From positions 975-32,511 of the forward strand of contig DLOT01000025.1 of the NCBI GenBank assembly GCA_002479715.1: DNA of 31,537 nucleotides, given 5' to 3'. A program made the translations under genes and the position numbers. Each line of letters begins with the position of its first letter. The first letter of the stretch is position 1. The DNA is from Ruminococcus sp. UBA7477 (GTDB taxonomy: Bacteria; Bacillota; Clostridia; Oscillospirales; Ruminococcaceae). Below are positions 31,506 to 31,537 of the stretch, piece after piece. Under the pieces are notes generated by a model. It saw only the letters and a list, made by a program, of their open reading frames with translations, made no database searches and had not been told where the DNA came from.

Positions 31506-31537
31506 ACAGGCAACACCGCATAATTATTGTCGAGCGA

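Overview
The window looks like chromosomal DNA of a spore-forming, low-to-moderate GC Firmicute, most likely a clostridial Oscillospiraceae/Ruminococcus-type gut or rumen bacterium. The evidence is the gene order yicC-remA-gmk-rpoZ-priA-def-fmt-rsmB-rlmN-prpC-prkC-rsgA, AGGAGG-type ribosome binding sites, extended -10 sigma-A promoters, a 28-codon spoVM, a large CotH/lamin-tail lipoprotein, and Thr/Pro-rich linkers. I see no rRNA, tRNA, CRISPR array, transposase or phage gene. The species assignment is inference.

Layout. (1) 1-6659, minus strand: a tightly packed probable operon reading gph (HAD phosphatase) > XRE-cupin regulator > AMP-forming acyl-CoA synthetase > small two-helix membrane protein of unknown function > aroB > aroA > aroC. 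The last gene is cut by the window edge. Junctions overlap or are a few bases apart, so a short-chain acid-activating module and three shikimate-pathway steps are probably co-transcribed. (2) 6660-9394, plus strand: an intergenic region with a perfect 28-bp palindrome and a near-consensus promoter, then a cytoplasmic GH3 beta-glycosidase, then the tiny spoVM gene. The spoVM ribosome binding site and start codon lie in the loop of a long two-part hairpin. A bidirectional terminator closes the unit. (3) 9505-22837, minus strand: a long housekeeping cluster read from a promoter upstream of yicC. It covers RNA turnover (YicC), RemA, GMP kinase, RNA polymerase omega, replication restart (PriA), N-terminal formyl-Met handling (Def, Fmt), a YugP-type membrane metalloprotease, rRNA methylation (RsmB, RlmN), the PrpC/PrkC phosphatase-kinase signalling pair, and the ribosome-assembly GTPase RsgA. 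(4) 22933-26742: a second HAD phosphatase (minus) diverges from a 983-residue secreted lipoprotein with three lamin-tail-like domains, a chitobiase-C-like domain and a CotH kinase domain (plus). (5) 26743-27082: a 340-bp gene-free stretch filled with at least seven hairpins, bounded by two copies of a 31-bp hairpin repeat. (6) 27083-31158, minus strand: an M18 aminopeptidase, a membrane-anchored lytic transglycosylase overlapping coaE, degV and trmL. (7) 31299-31472, plus: a 57-codon gene of unknown function preceded by a forespore-sigma-like promoter.

Most of the window is conserved housekeeping DNA. The parts that stand out are the structured spoVM leader, the hairpin cluster at 26.8-27.1 kb, the large palindrome at 6.7 kb, the unrecognised membrane protein inside the aro operon, the multidomain CotH lipoprotein, and the small gene at the right edge.
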